A stretch of 64,000 bases of DNA from Hyphomicrobium_A sp963724945 (GCA_963724945.1 CAVRWL010000003.1:558001-622000), one strand, 5' to 3'. Positions 16,994 to 25,731 are shown, numbered from the stretch's first letter. The notes: generated by a model not told the origin, from the letters alone. Translations and numbers: made by a program.

Positions 16994-17680
16994 ATGAGCA
17001 CAGCGCGCAAGATTCTTATCGTAGACGACGACGAGGATCTCCGTGAGACCCTGAAGGACCAGCTCGTCCTCCATGACGAGTTCGAGGTGGTGACGGCCGG
17101 GACCGCGTCGAAGGGCATTGATCTGGCAAAGTCCGATCATTTCGACCTCGTCGTGTTCGACGTCTCGCTTCCCGACATGGACGGCCGCGAGGCGGTGCGC
17201 AACCTGCGCAAGGCGGGATTCAAGACGCCGATCCTCATGCTGACCGGCAATGTCTCGGACGCCGATCAGATCCTCGGCCTCGATGCGGGCGCCAACGACT
17301 ACGTCACCAAGCCCTTCAAATTCGCCGTGCTGCTTGCGCGCATCCGCGCTCAGCTGCGCCAGCATGAGCAGAGCGAGGACGCCGTCTTCGGGATCGGGCC
17401 CTATACGTTCAAGCCGGCCTCCAAGCTCTTGATCGACGAGAAGGGAACCAAGATCAGGCTCACCGAAAAGGAGACCTCGATCCTCAAGTACCTCTACCGC
17501 TCGGGCGACAAGGTCGTCTCGCGCGAAACGCTGCTGCACGAGGTGTGGGGCTACAACGCTGGCGTTACAACTCACACGCTCGAGACCCACATCTACCGGC
17601 TGCGCCAGAAGATCGAGAAGGATCCGGCCAACGCCGAATTGCTCGTGACGGAGACGGGCGGCTACAAGCTCGTTCCCTGA
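16994..17680 (+). CDS. OmpR-type response regulator, CenR-like
   Basis: A 228-residue two-component regulator. The receiver domain (1-120) has the acidic pair DDDED near residues 11-15, phospho-acceptor Asp56 in VVFDVSLPDMDG, and Lys in VTKPF. The winged-helix DNA-binding domain (about 130-228) reads LTEKETSILKYLYRSGDKVV...GYNAGVTTHTLETHIYRLRQKIE (shown in short pieces: GYNAGVTTHTLETH). This last wording is close to CenR, the envelope regulator of alphaproteobacteria, but that identity is from memory. No histidine kinase is adjacent. Confidence 0.9.
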   Translation: MSTARKILIVDDDEDLRETLKDQLVLHDEFEVVTAGTASKGIDLAKSDHFDLVVFDVSLPDMDGREAVRNLRKAGFKTPILMLTGNVSDADQILGLDAGANDYVTKPFKFAVLLARIRAQLRQHEQSEDAVFGIGPYTFKPASKLLIDEKGTKIRLTEKETSILKYLYRSGDKVVSRETLLHEVWGYNAGVTTHTLETHIYRLRQKIEKDPANAELLVTETGGYKLVP

Positions 17681-17838
17681 CGTGGTCGCTGCAACTGCGC
17701 AAAGCAACGACATCACGCCGCGTCTCGACACCGCTCGCCCCTAGACCATACGCAGCGAATCATCTGAATTGGCCCGTGAGCGGCAATGCTCGCGCCGGCT
17801 TGCGCGGATGACACTTGAGCCGCGAGGCGCCAACGACG

Positions 17839-18384
17839 ATGGGGAGCGCGGGCAATTCGAGCATGACAGCGGATCTGATCGTCAAGCAGCTGATGCGACT
17901 GCCGATCTTCCGGGGCCTCACGCTTCGACAGTTGAGCGAGATCGCAAGCAACGCTGAGCCCATGAGCTACAGCCCCGGTGCGATGATCATCGAGCAGAAC
18001 GCCGAGGCCGATGCTGCAATCCTGCTCTTTGCCGGCGAGGCCGTGCGCGTGAGCGGGCCGGAGCTCAGATCACGGCTGGAGCCCGTTCTCGCCGGTTCGC
18101 TGCTGGGCGAGCCTGCCATGCTCGTTGACACTCAATACGGCTCGACAGTGGTGGCGCGCAGCCACGTGCAAGCGGTGCGCATCACGCGCGATAAGTTGCA
18201 TGCGCAGATGCTTAACGACCCCGCCATCGCTGAGCGGCTGGTCCAGAGCTTGGCAGGACGCCTGCACCGCCTCGCCGATGAGCTGCGCGAGGTCGATGCG
18301 GTGCTCGCCGGGAAGGATCCGAGCCCGGCACCCATGCTGCCGATGGCCGCCTTGGCCCGCACGCTTTTGGCGGCCGTGCACTAG
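17839..18384 (+). CDS. Cyclic-nucleotide-binding-domain protein without DNA-binding domain
   Basis: About 181 residues containing one Crp-type cNMP fold: LPIFRGLTLRQLSEIASNAE, YSPGAMIIEQNAEADAAILLFAGE, and SLLGEPAMLVDTQYGSTVVA (each a cNMP-fold strand set). The phosphate-binding cassette is degenerate, and no helix-turn-helix follows; the C-terminus is an amphipathic helix (LHRLADELREVDAVLAG). It is therefore a stand-alone sensor or a protein-interaction module rather than a Crp/Fnr activator. Starts at 17815 (TTG), 17839 and 17863 are possible. It follows the CenR-like regulator by about 160 bases. Confidence 0.8.
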   Translation: MGSAGNSSMTADLIVKQLMRLPIFRGLTLRQLSEIASNAEPMSYSPGAMIIEQNAEADAAILLFAGEAVRVSGPELRSRLEPVLAGSLLGEPAMLVDTQYGSTVVARSHVQAVRITRDKLHAQMLNDPAIAERLVQSLAGRLHRLADELREVDAVLAGKDPSPAPMLPMAALARTLLAAVH

Positions 18385-18411
18385 GATTTTTCGTGAAGGG
18401 GGCAAGGAAAA

Positions 18412-18442
18412 ACGCCCAACCCCGGGGGGAGGGGTTGGGCGT
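18412..18442 (-). terminator. Strong minus-strand intrinsic terminator
   Basis: Arms ACGCCCAACCCC and GGGGTTGGGCGT are perfectly complementary (12 bp) with a 7-base loop; on the minus strand the stem is followed by a T-rich run. On the plus strand no T run follows, so it serves transcription coming from lolA or from the candidate sRNA. Confidence 0.8.
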
Positions 18443-18560
18443 CGAGAGCGCTTTCGCGCGTGGTGCCGGGAGGGAAGCCGGCACCGCAGGTGGCGTCGTT
18501 CGGCTAGACGGGGGGCACTACCGATACAGGGTGACACCACCTGACCAGCTTGACTTAAGC
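18412..18560 (-). ncRNA. Candidate trans-acting small RNA with terminator
   Basis: Read on the minus strand, this gap ends in a perfect 12-bp stem (18412-18423 with 18431-18442) followed by TTTTTCC, a textbook intrinsic terminator. Upstream of it is a second perfect 8-bp hairpin, GGTGCCGG/CCGGCACC at 18462-18485. Its minus-strand loop is CTTCCCTC, and the terminator loop is TCCCCCC. C-rich, anti-Shine-Dalgarno-like loops are typical of several alphaproteobacterial sRNA families. The 5' end is a guess, and no clear promoter was identified. Alternatively it is only a distant terminator for lolA, whose stop is 270 bases upstream. Confidence 0.4.
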
Positions 18561-18681
18561 GCAAGGCGTCCAAGTTCAATAGAGCCCGGAGCCGAATCTC
18601 ACAAAAATGTTACTAGCTATACAGGGGTTTTCCCCAGCTGAGGATTTGCCAAGAGCCCGAACAGCCACACTGAGCCGCCGC

Positions 18682-19428
18682 TCAAGGGCTTCCCATGGGC
18701 TTGCCGATCGGCTTGATCTTGAAAAGATCGCCGTCCAAATCGACGCTTTTTTCCAGGTCCGAGACCTCCACCCGTGTCTTCAGCCCCTGCGCGTCCCGGG
18801 TGACCCACTCCTTCAACTCCAAGTTGGGCTTGGTCGCCAGGAACACCCGGATTTGACCGGGGCTATTGGGGTCCTTGTCCTCGAGGCCAACGACGATCAG
18901 ATCGTCCGATTCCTGCACCTCCATGATGCGCGCATCGCGGATCAGATTGACGTCGGAGCGCAGTAGAAGCCGGAAGGGAGTCTCGTCGAGGGCCACGCGA
19001 TCCTCGTTGTTGAGGTCGAGATCCTGGATGGCCAAGTAGCGGCCGTCGGAAACGACGATCTGCCGCGAGGGGCGCGCATAGTCGAAACGGAAACGGCCTG
19101 GGCGCTTGACGTAGAACTCGCCCCTCATGCGCTTGTTGTCGGCGCCGATCTGAACGAAGCGCCCTTTCAGCGTGCTGAGGTTGCTGAAATAGTTGCTCAC
19201 CTTGTTCACAAGGTCCGTTTGCCTCGCGTCGAGAATGAGGCCTGCGTCCGAGTTCGCCGGCGCGACCTCTGCGTTCCAGGAAGAGCCTGCGTTCGTTGTC
19301 GGCGCATTGGCCGGAGCAGGGGGGGCGGGTGGAGCAGCCGGGGGCGTCGGCGCGTTCTCCGCCATCGCCGCCATCGATACGAGCATGAGGCCGGTGCCGA
19401 TCACCGCGCCCAATACCATTCGTCTCAT
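18682..19428 (-). CDS. lolA: Outer-membrane lipoprotein carrier protein LolA family
   Basis: Periplasmic chaperone that ferries lipoproteins from LolCDE to the outer membrane. 248 residues: a signal peptide (MRRMVLGAVIGTGLMLVSMAAMA), then a Pro/Ala/Asn linker (about 25-50), then the LolA beta-barrel with LKGRFVQIGADNKRMRGEFY and KRPGRFRFDYARPSRQIVVSDG (given in part), DLDLNNEDRVALDETPF. It lies immediately downstream of ftsK on the same strand, the usual alphaproteobacterial order. Confidence 0.92.
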   Translation of the reverse strand: MRRMVLGAVIGTGLMLVSMAAMAENAPTPPAAPPAPPAPANAPTTNAGSSWNAEVAPANSDAGLILDARQTDLVNKVSNYFSNLSTLKGRFVQIGADNKRMRGEFYVKRPGRFRFDYARPSRQIVVSDGRYLAIQDLDLNNEDRVALDETPFRLLLRSDVNLIRDARIMEVQESDDLIVVGLEDKDPNSPGQIRVFLATKPNLELKEWVTRDAQGLKTRVEVSDLEKSVDLDGDLFKIKPIGKPMGSP

Positions 19429-19587
19429 CTGCTCATTGGGCCCCCGTGCCCCTAAATCATCTCTTCGATTGAGCTATGCGTGATGAATGCCGCTGGGCGA
19501 CCGGAATCGTCCAGCCGCACTTTCCCGAACATTGCGACCACAAGTGGGCAGAGAGCCGCGTCGCTTCGCGGACGCGCCGGCAAAGCC

Positions 19588-22233
19588 TCAGCGCGCCGCC
19601 GTCGCGCCTTCCCTGCCCGAAAGCAGGATCTCCCGCTTGCCGACATTGTTGGCAGGCCCGATCAGCCCTTCGCGCTCCATGCGCTCCACGAGGTCGGCTG
19701 CCCTGTTGTAGCCGATGCCGAGACGGCGCTGCAGGTAGCTCGTCGAGGCTTTGCGGTCGCGCAAAACGATGGCGACGGCCTTGTCGTAGAGGTCGTCCTC
19801 GCTCCCAGCATCGGGCTCCGTGCCCGCGACAGTAGCGGGCGACGGCGTCTCCGTGATGCCGTCGACGTAGCGCGGAGAGCCCTGCCGGCGCAACGCCTCG
19901 GCGATGCGCTCCACCTCCTCGTCGGAGACGAAAGGCCCGTGCGCGCGGATCGTCTGGCCCGACCCCGTCGAGTAGAGCATGTCGCCTTGACCCAACAGCT
20001 GCTCGGCGCCCTGCTCGTTGAGGATGGTGCGGCTGTCGATCTTGGAGGAGACCTTGAAGCTGATACGTGCCGGGAAATTCGCCTTGATGGTGCCCGTCAC
20101 GATGTCGACCGACGGCCGCTGCGTCGCCATGATGAGATGGATGCCGGCGGCGCGCGCCATCTGCGCCAGCCGCTGCACGGCTGCCTCGATCTCCTTGCCC
20201 GCGACGATCATGAGATCGGCGAACTCGTCGACCACGACGACGATGAAGGGCATCGGCTCTGAGGCGATCTCCTGATGCTCGTAGACGGCTTGGCCGGTGT
20301 GCCTGTCGAAACCGGTCTGCACGGTGCGCGCCAGGCTCTCGCCGCGGCTTTTCGCCGTGCGCACGCGCTGATTGAACGCCTCGATGTTGCGCACCGATAG
20401 GCTCGCCATGCGCTTGTAGCGCTCCTCCATCTCGGCAACGGCCCAGTTGAGCGCCGCCACCGCCTTGTGCGGATCGGTGACGACGGGCGTCAAGAGGTGC
20501 GGAATGCCATTGTAGATGGAGAGCTCGAGCATCTTCGGATCGATCATCAGAAGCCGGCACTCCTCGGGGGAGCGCCTGAAGAGCAGCGAAAGCACCATCG
20601 CGTTGACGCCGACCGACTTGCCCGATCCGGTCGTGCCGGCGACGAGCAGGTGCGGCATGCGTGCAAGATCGGCAACGATGGGCTCGCCGCCGATCGATTT
20701 GCCGAGCGCCATCGGCAGCGCAAGGTCGGAGGAGCCGAACGCATCGGATTCGAGGATGTCGCGCAGGTAGACCGTCTCACGCCGCACGTTCGGCAGCTCG
20801 ATGCCGATGACGCTGCGGCCCGGCACGATGGCGGCGCGCGCGGATGTGACGCTCATGGAGCGCGCGATATCCTCGGCCAACGCCACGACGCGCGAGGATT
20901 TGGTGCCGCGCGCGGGTTCGAGCTCGAACAACGTGATGACGGGCCCCGGCTTGATCTCGCGCACCTCGCCCTTGATCGAGAAGTCGGCGAGCACCTCCTC
21001 CAGGAGCCGTGCCGTTCCGCGCAGCGCTGCCTGCGAGAGCTCGGTGCTCGATTTGACCGCGGGAGGGCGCCGCAGCAGGGTCAAAGCCGGAGGCCGATAG
21101 CCGGAAGCTGCGCGCGGAAGCCCGAGGCCGCCGAGGAGGCCGCCCCTGCGCGCGCGCGGTTGCTCATGCGGTTGCTCATGCGGTTGCGCGTGGACAGGAT
21201 CGGGCGCGGCGCAGGGCGGTGCGGGCCGCGGGGTTGCCCGGGCCCGACGTTTGGCAGCGGCCGGAGCAAAGCGCTCAGCGATCGCCCGGCTGTCAAAGTC
21301 GGTGCTCGCGTCGAAATCGTCGGGCTCCTCGGCTTCGAGGGAATCGCCCGCGGACGTCTCCCAGGGCACAGCCGTGTGCGGCAGCGCTTGCGCAGGCATG
21401 GCCGCGCGCCCGGAAGGTGGCGCCATCGCCGGTGCGGCGCCGAAGTGCGAAGGCACCGTCAGGTAGGGCTCGCGGCGCGCACCGCGTCGGGGCTGCACCG
21501 TGTCTTGCGTCTCAAAGCCCGCGGGCTCGTCCTCCTCGAAATCGCGCTCCGTTCGCGCTGCAATGAAGCCGGACAAGCCATCCCAGCGCTGCAGCAGGCC
21601 GGCCCACAGCGACCGGCGCCGGCGCGCGAGACCACGGCTGCGCTCGATAAGACGGTTGAGATCCTCGCGCTCGAGCCCGATCGAGTAGCCGAGCGCGGCG
21701 AAGCCACCGAGGAAAAACGCCAGCCCGGCAAGCGGCAGCGCTCGCTCGGCGCCGGCGATCATGAACAGCGTCGCCATGAGCTTGTAGACCCAGTCGCCGA
21801 CGATGCCGCCGAAGCTGTGAGCGAAGGGCCAGCTCGCGCTGATCGGGAGCGCGGCGAAGCCGCCGGCGAGGAGCAGAAGCGCCAGCGGGAAGACGCTCGT
21901 CTTCTTGCGGTTGGTCAGGATGCGCTCCGCGAGCGTGAGCTCGATGCCCCAGAACATCGGCGCAAGCAGCACGAACACGGCCGCAAAGCCGAGCGTGTTC
22001 AGCATGACGTCGGCGAAGACGGCGCCGGCCGCACCGAGCACGTTGGCGGGCGTGCCGCCGGCCGCGTGCGTGAGGCTCGGGTCCGATTGCGTCCAGGTGA
22101 GGAGGCTTGCCCAGCCCATGCCGACGCCCACCAGGAGGAGGATGCCTCCGGCGCGGCTAGCCAGACCGATCAGCCTGTCCTCCATGTCGGAGGAGAGCAG
22201 GCGTCTCGGGTCACCATGTGACTCGAGCGGCAT
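19588..22233 (-). CDS. ftsK: DNA translocase FtsK
   Basis: Septal DNA pump that clears the division site and drives dimer resolution. 881 residues, full length: four transmembrane segments in the first about 190 residues, a variable Pro/Arg/Ala linker (about 200-390), then the motor. The Walker A motif is AGTTGSGKSVGVNAM (about residue 530), followed by LMIDPKMLELSIYNG, the PFIVVVVDEFADLM Walker B, ATQRPSVDIVTGTIKANFP and QLLGQGDMLY. The C-terminal gamma domain (about 810-870) ends SYLQRRLGIGYNRAADLVERME (quoted in part), which would read KOPS-type sites. Intact. Confidence 0.97.
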   Translation of the reverse strand: MPLESHGDPRRLLSSDMEDRLIGLASRAGGILLLVGVGMGWASLLTWTQSDPSLTHAAGGTPANVLGAAGAVFADVMLNTLGFAAVFVLLAPMFWGIELTLAERILTNRKKTSVFPLALLLLAGGFAALPISASWPFAHSFGGIVGDWVYKLMATLFMIAGAERALPLAGLAFFLGGFAALGYSIGLEREDLNRLIERSRGLARRRRSLWAGLLQRWDGLSGFIAARTERDFEEDEPAGFETQDTVQPRRGARREPYLTVPSHFGAAPAMAPPSGRAAMPAQALPHTAVPWETSAGDSLEAEEPDDFDASTDFDSRAIAERFAPAAAKRRARATPRPAPPCAAPDPVHAQPHEQPHEQPRARRGGLLGGLGLPRAASGYRPPALTLLRRPPAVKSSTELSQAALRGTARLLEEVLADFSIKGEVREIKPGPVITLFELEPARGTKSSRVVALAEDIARSMSVTSARAAIVPGRSVIGIELPNVRRETVYLRDILESDAFGSSDLALPMALGKSIGGEPIVADLARMPHLLVAGTTGSGKSVGVNAMVLSLLFRRSPEECRLLMIDPKMLELSIYNGIPHLLTPVVTDPHKAVAALNWAVAEMEERYKRMASLSVRNIEAFNQRVRTAKSRGESLARTVQTGFDRHTGQAVYEHQEIASEPMPFIVVVVDEFADLMIVAGKEIEAAVQRLAQMARAAGIHLIMATQRPSVDIVTGTIKANFPARISFKVSSKIDSRTILNEQGAEQLLGQGDMLYSTGSGQTIRAHGPFVSDEEVERIAEALRRQGSPRYVDGITETPSPATVAGTEPDAGSEDDLYDKAVAIVLRDRKASTSYLQRRLGIGYNRAADLVERMEREGLIGPANNVGKREILLSGREGATAAR

Positions 22234-22248
22234 GTGCGAACGGACTCT

Positions 22249-23466
22249 TTACGCAAGTACTACTACGAAACGTTCGAGTGCCTCGGCGATGGTGGCCGCG
22301 TCGTGCACCAATGCGAGCCGCACGTAACTCGTGCCCGGATTGGTCCCGTCGCGCCCGGCCTGCGCCAGAAAGGCACCAGGCACAACCTTGACACCGGCCC
22401 GTTGCCATAGAGTTACCGCCGCGTCACTGCCGCTCCCGCAATTGCCGACATCGAGCCAAAGGAAGAAGCCCCCGGCCGGCCGGCGGTAGCCGAAGCGGCC
22501 GCCGAGGATACGATCGCACGCATCGAGCTTGGCCCCGTAGGCCTGCCGGTTGGCGGCAACGTGCGCCTCGTCGGCCCATACCGCAGCGGAGGCGTGTTGT
22601 ACCGGCCCCGGAACCTGCGGTGCGACCATGTTGCGGATCTCGGCGAACGTCTCGAGGAAGGATGCATCGCCTGCGCAGAAGCCCGAGCGCAGGCCGGGCA
22701 GGTTTGAGCGCTTCGACAGCGAGTTGAAAACAACGAGGTTGCGGAAGCGCTCAGGGCTAGCCGCCGCGACCGCGAGCGCGCCGGGCGGCGGCTCACCCGA
22801 ATAAATCTCCGAGTAGCACTCGTCGAACAGCAGCATGAAGTCGTGGGTGCGTGCCAACTTCAGCGCGCGGGCAATGTAGGCGGGGCTTGCGACCGCACCC
22901 TGCGGGTTCGCCGGCGAGCACAGGTAAAAGGCGACCGTACGCTCGAGCAGGGCCTTGTCCTCTGCGAGCTCATCGAGATCGGGGAGGAAGCCCGTCGCGC
23001 AAGTCGCGTTGAGACAGACGGGCTCCGCGTCGACCGCGAGCGCACCGCCGATGTAGGCGCTGTAGTACGGGTTGCACATGAGAACGGCGGGGCGGCCGGC
23101 GACCATCTTGCGGCCCGCTGCCGGCAGAGCTGCGAGAAAGAGCCCCTCGCGCGACCCGTTGAGCGGCAGGATCTCGCGCGCGGGGTCGGGTGCGGCCGCC
23201 GCACCGTAGCGGCGGGCAGCCCAGGCCGCGACGCTCAAGCGCAGCTCGTTCGTGCCGCGGATCGGCGGATACTTGGCATAGTCCCCTGCCGCCTGCATCA
23301 GCTTTGCGACGACGAAGGGCGGCATCGCCTCGTGCGGCTCGCCGACGGTCAGGTCGATGGGTTTGTCAGGGCCGGGGGCAATGCCGTCGAGCAGGCGGCG
23401 CAACTGCGTGAACGGCGACAAGGCCGCGCCGTGCGCGAGCGCCGCGAGGCCGGAGTGCGAGGTCAT
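22249..23466 (-). CDS. Class I/II PLP aminotransferase (possibly succinyl-DAP aminotransferase)
   Basis: A 405-residue fold-type I aminotransferase. The internal-aldimine lysine lies in VFNSLSKRSNLPGLRSGF, with the SPANPQGA cofactor/substrate motif and LLFDECYSEIYSGEPPPGAL before it. The N-terminus (PIDLTVGEPHEAMPPFVV, YPPIRGTNELR) resembles DapC-type enzymes that make N-succinyl-LL-diaminopimelate, which would join dapF and asd in one pathway; that assignment is inference. The start at 23466 gives MTSHSGLAALAH, the expected beginning; the open frame upstream is Arg/Pro-rich and probably non-coding. It adjoins ftsK (15-base gap). Confidence 0.85.
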   Translation of the reverse strand: MTSHSGLAALAHGAALSPFTQLRRLLDGIAPGPDKPIDLTVGEPHEAMPPFVVAKLMQAAGDYAKYPPIRGTNELRLSVAAWAARRYGAAAAPDPAREILPLNGSREGLFLAALPAAGRKMVAGRPAVLMCNPYYSAYIGGALAVDAEPVCLNATCATGFLPDLDELAEDKALLERTVAFYLCSPANPQGAVASPAYIARALKLARTHDFMLLFDECYSEIYSGEPPPGALAVAAASPERFRNLVVFNSLSKRSNLPGLRSGFCAGDASFLETFAEIRNMVAPQVPGPVQHASAAVWADEAHVAANRQAYGAKLDACDRILGGRFGYRRPAGGFFLWLDVGNCGSGSDAAVTLWQRAGVKVVPGAFLAQAGRDGTNPGTSYVRLALVHDAATIAEALERFVVVLA

Positions 23467-23647
23467 GAGCGGTCTCTGAGACGATCCCGGGGAAGCCCCT
23501 GGGCAGCGCAATAGCGGCGCCGCCGCGGGACGTCCAGCGCCAGCGAGGAACGCCACCCGGCGCAGCGCTGGCTGCCGGGGCGCCCTCACAGGATTAGCGA
23601 AATGCGGGGGCCCGCGCGCAGGCCCAGCCGTTGGCGTGCTCAGCCGA

Positions 23648-23761
23648 TCAGAATTGGACGGTATTGGTAGGGATCGAGCTTCCCAGACGGAGGGAGCCGG
23701 TGCAGCCGGATAGCTCGACGGCGGCGCACAACAGCAGGAGGGTAACGATTACTCTGTACAT
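23648..23761 (-). CDS. Tiny predicted lipoprotein
   Basis: Only 37 residues: a hydrophobic signal segment YRVIVTLLLLCAAVE followed by the lipobox LSGC, then 17 residues to the end. A GGAG ribosome site lies 8-9 bases before the ATG (CCCGGAGACCGTT). The size and layout resemble entericidin/YgdI-like small lipoproteins, but no family can be assigned. It is downstream of and on the same strand as the tubby-like gene, with an 80-base gap. Confidence 0.6.
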   Translation of the reverse strand: MYRVIVTLLLLCAAVELSGCTGSLRLGSSIPTNTVQF

Positions 23762-23841
23762 AACGGTCTCCGGGAGCGCGGACTGCGGGTATCGACGCTC
23801 CCGGTATGGTGAAGATCTTTGGTTAAGAATGCGTTTACGGC

Positions 23842-24753
23842 TTAGCGGATGCGGCGCGGGTTCATGTAGAGGTCGGCCTCCTGGCGCTCGAGCTGCGGCT
23901 TGACCCTGCCGGCGCGCATGTCCTTCCACAGACGCCGCATATGCCGGCGGCAGTCGGAATTGAAAACCTGCATCGCGCTGAAGAGCTGCAGCACGGTCAG
24001 GAGCCGGCGATCGACGTGCTCGGTCCGAACCTTGCCCTTCCATTTGCCGCCGATGGAGAACACCTTGCCATCGAGGTGCCCGACGATCCTGTCGTGCTCG
24101 TCGTAGAGCGTATAGTCGCCGCCAAGATTGATGAAGTCGCGCTTCAGCCGGTAAAATTGCGGCGCGCCGTCCTGCATGATGAAGAACGCGAAGTTCTCCG
24201 GCAGAAACGGCCACTTGTTGGCCGAGCGCTCCACATAGACGATGAAATTGTCCGCGTCCGTGTTGACCGAGTAGGTCATCACCGGCAGCCCGCGCGCCGC
24301 GATCGTCTGCTGCAGGGAGCGGCCGATCATGAGGTCCATAGTCGCGCGCCAGTTCAAGGTCTCGTTGAAGAGCTTGAAGACGAGGCGCTTGTCCATGCCC
24401 TGCGCCTTCTCCCAGAGCTCCTCACGGTAGCCGATGAGGCCGGTGCGCTCGCCGCCCTCGATCACCTCGGCGAAGATGTCCATGTCGGAGGTGAACTGGC
24501 GCGACTTGGCGCGGTTGCGCGAGCGCTTGTAGAAACCGAACTCGGTGCGGTTGAGGTTGGTGATCCAGATGTCGACGATGAAGTGATAGAAGCCGTCGCG
24601 CGTCGCCTTCTCGGCGATCGCCTTGGAGACGCCGGGAACCTTGGTGACGGCCTCGGCCATCACCTCGGCGCGCACATCGCGGGCGGCGTCGTTCGCGGCG
24701 GCGTCGGCCTTGGCCTCGACACGGGCCTCGGCGCGGGCAGCGGCTGCTGTCAT
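23842..24753 (-). CDS. Conserved hypothetical protein with LURP-one/tubby-like C-terminal region
   Basis: A 303-residue protein with no signal peptide. The N-terminus is an Ala/Arg/Glu-rich helix (about 1-35). The middle is a conserved block containing FYHFIVDIWITNLNRTEFG and NETLNWRATMDLMIGRSL. Residues about 200-250 read LKRDFINLGGDYTLYDEHD...GHLDGKVFSIGGKWKG, which resembles the strand pattern of LURP-one/tubby-like (scramblase-related) domains. That similarity is my inference; function is unknown. Met at 24753 (MTAAAARAEARVEAKA) is chosen because the preceding 16 codons look unlike the rest. Confidence 0.7.
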   Translation of the reverse strand: MTAAAARAEARVEAKADAAANDAARDVRAEVMAEAVTKVPGVSKAIAEKATRDGFYHFIVDIWITNLNRTEFGFYKRSRNRAKSRQFTSDMDIFAEVIEGGERTGLIGYREELWEKAQGMDKRLVFKLFNETLNWRATMDLMIGRSLQQTIAARGLPVMTYSVNTDADNFIVYVERSANKWPFLPENFAFFIMQDGAPQFYRLKRDFINLGGDYTLYDEHDRIVGHLDGKVFSIGGKWKGKVRTEHVDRRLLTVLQLFSAMQVFNSDCRRHMRRLWKDMRAGRVKPQLERQEADLYMNPRRIR

Positions 24754-24876
24754 ATGTGGCCTCCACTTAGGTTGGAAAGCGAACATGGGACGCCGAATCA
24801 CTCGGGAACGGCGAGCCTAGCATCGGGCCCGAGGCGCAAGATGGCGGCGCAGAAATCTCCCCCGGAAAGTCTGTCT

Positions 24877-25034
24877 CACCCGTTATTCCGTGCGCGCCGC
24901 GGCACAAGGTACTGCGGCGCCGACACGGGATCTTGCGGCTGGTGCCGGCATGCGCGGCAAGATCCCGGATAACCTCCGCGTCCATGCGAAGCATGGCTCC
25001 GCCATGGCCGCTTCGGCGTCCGGGATGACGGGTG
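24877..25034. repeat. MITE-like palindromic element
   Basis: A 158-base non-coding block bounded by 14-base imperfect inverted repeats, CACCCGTTATTCCG (24877-24890) and CGGGATGACGGGTG (25021-25034; two mismatches). Inside is a perfect 11-base inverted repeat, CGGGATCTTGC/GCAAGATCCCG (24926-24936 and 24957-24967), and a hairpin containing GCGAAGC/ATGGCTCC. A 27-base part (24980-25006) recurs in inverted orientation at 51486-51512. It resembles the palindromic intergenic elements common in Rhizobiales. Confidence 0.65.
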
Positions 25035-25038
25035 GTAT

Positions 25039-25731
25039 TCACGGGTGCGGCCGTGAGCCGAAGATCGCGCTGCCGACGCGCACGTGCGTCGCGCCGAAGG
25101 CGATCGCGGTCTCGAAGTCGTCGCTCATGCCCATGCTGAGCCCCTTGAGGCCAAGCTCGCCGGCGAGCTTGGCAAGGAAGGCGAAATGCACCGCCGCCTC
25201 TTCGTCCACGGGCGGAATGCACATCAATCCGGCAATGTCGAGCTTGAGCTCGTCGCGGCACAGCGTCGCGAACGCCGCCGCCTCCCGCGGCAAGATGCCG
25301 GCCTTCTGTGGCTCCTCGCCGGTATTGACCTGGATGAAAAGCTCAAGCCGCTTGCCCTGCGCCTTCATCTCCGCCGCCACCGCGCGCGCAATCTTCTCCC
25401 GGTCGATCGAGTGAATGGCGTCGAACAGCGCCACCGCCTCCTTGGCCTTGTTCGACTGCAGCGGACCGATGAGATGCAGCTCCAGATCGGGATAGCGCGC
25501 CTTCAGCTCCGGCCATTTGGCTTTGGCCTCCTGCACGCGGTTCTCGCCGAAGAGGCGATGGCCGGCCGCCAGCACAGGCAGGATCTGGGGCGCGTCGAAC
25601 GTCTTGGAGACGGCAACGAGCCGCACGTCGCCAGGCGCGCGTTGCGCCTCGCGTGCCGCCGCCGCGATCCGCACCTCGACCTCGGCGAGCCGCTCTGGCG
25701 CGCTAAGAGCCCTCTCAGTTGATTGTGCCAT
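25039..25731 (-). CDS. YggS-family PLP homeostasis protein
   Basis: A 230-residue single-domain PLP-binding protein (PLPBP/YggS) involved in vitamin B6 and amino-acid homeostasis. The PLP lysine is in RLVAVSKTF, followed by FGENRVQEAKAKW, HLIGPLQSNK and, near the C-terminus, LSMGMSDDFETAIAFGATHVRVGSAIFG (quoted in part: SMGMSDDFETAI). Length is normal. It is divergent from leuS with about 85 bases between starts, a shared arrangement in Rhizobiales. Confidence 0.95.
   Translation of the reverse strand: MAQSTERALSAPERLAEVEVRIAAAAREAQRAPGDVRLVAVSKTFDAPQILPVLAAGHRLFGENRVQEAKAKWPELKARYPDLELHLIGPLQSNKAKEAVALFDAIHSIDREKIARAVAAEMKAQGKRLELFIQVNTGEEPQKAGILPREAAAFATLCRDELKLDIAGLMCIPPVDEEAAVHFAFLAKLAGELGLKGLSMGMSDDFETAIAFGATHVRVGSAIFGSRPHP

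Noticed and set aside
18603..18632. GGGGTTTTCCCC palindrome after lolA as its terminator
   Set aside because: Only 4 bp of stem and no U run in the lolA direction; the 18412 hairpin is far stronger.
20467..22221. 584-codon plus-strand frame over ftsK
   Set aside because: Antisense to a complete FtsK; composition is typical of antisense frames in high-GC genes.
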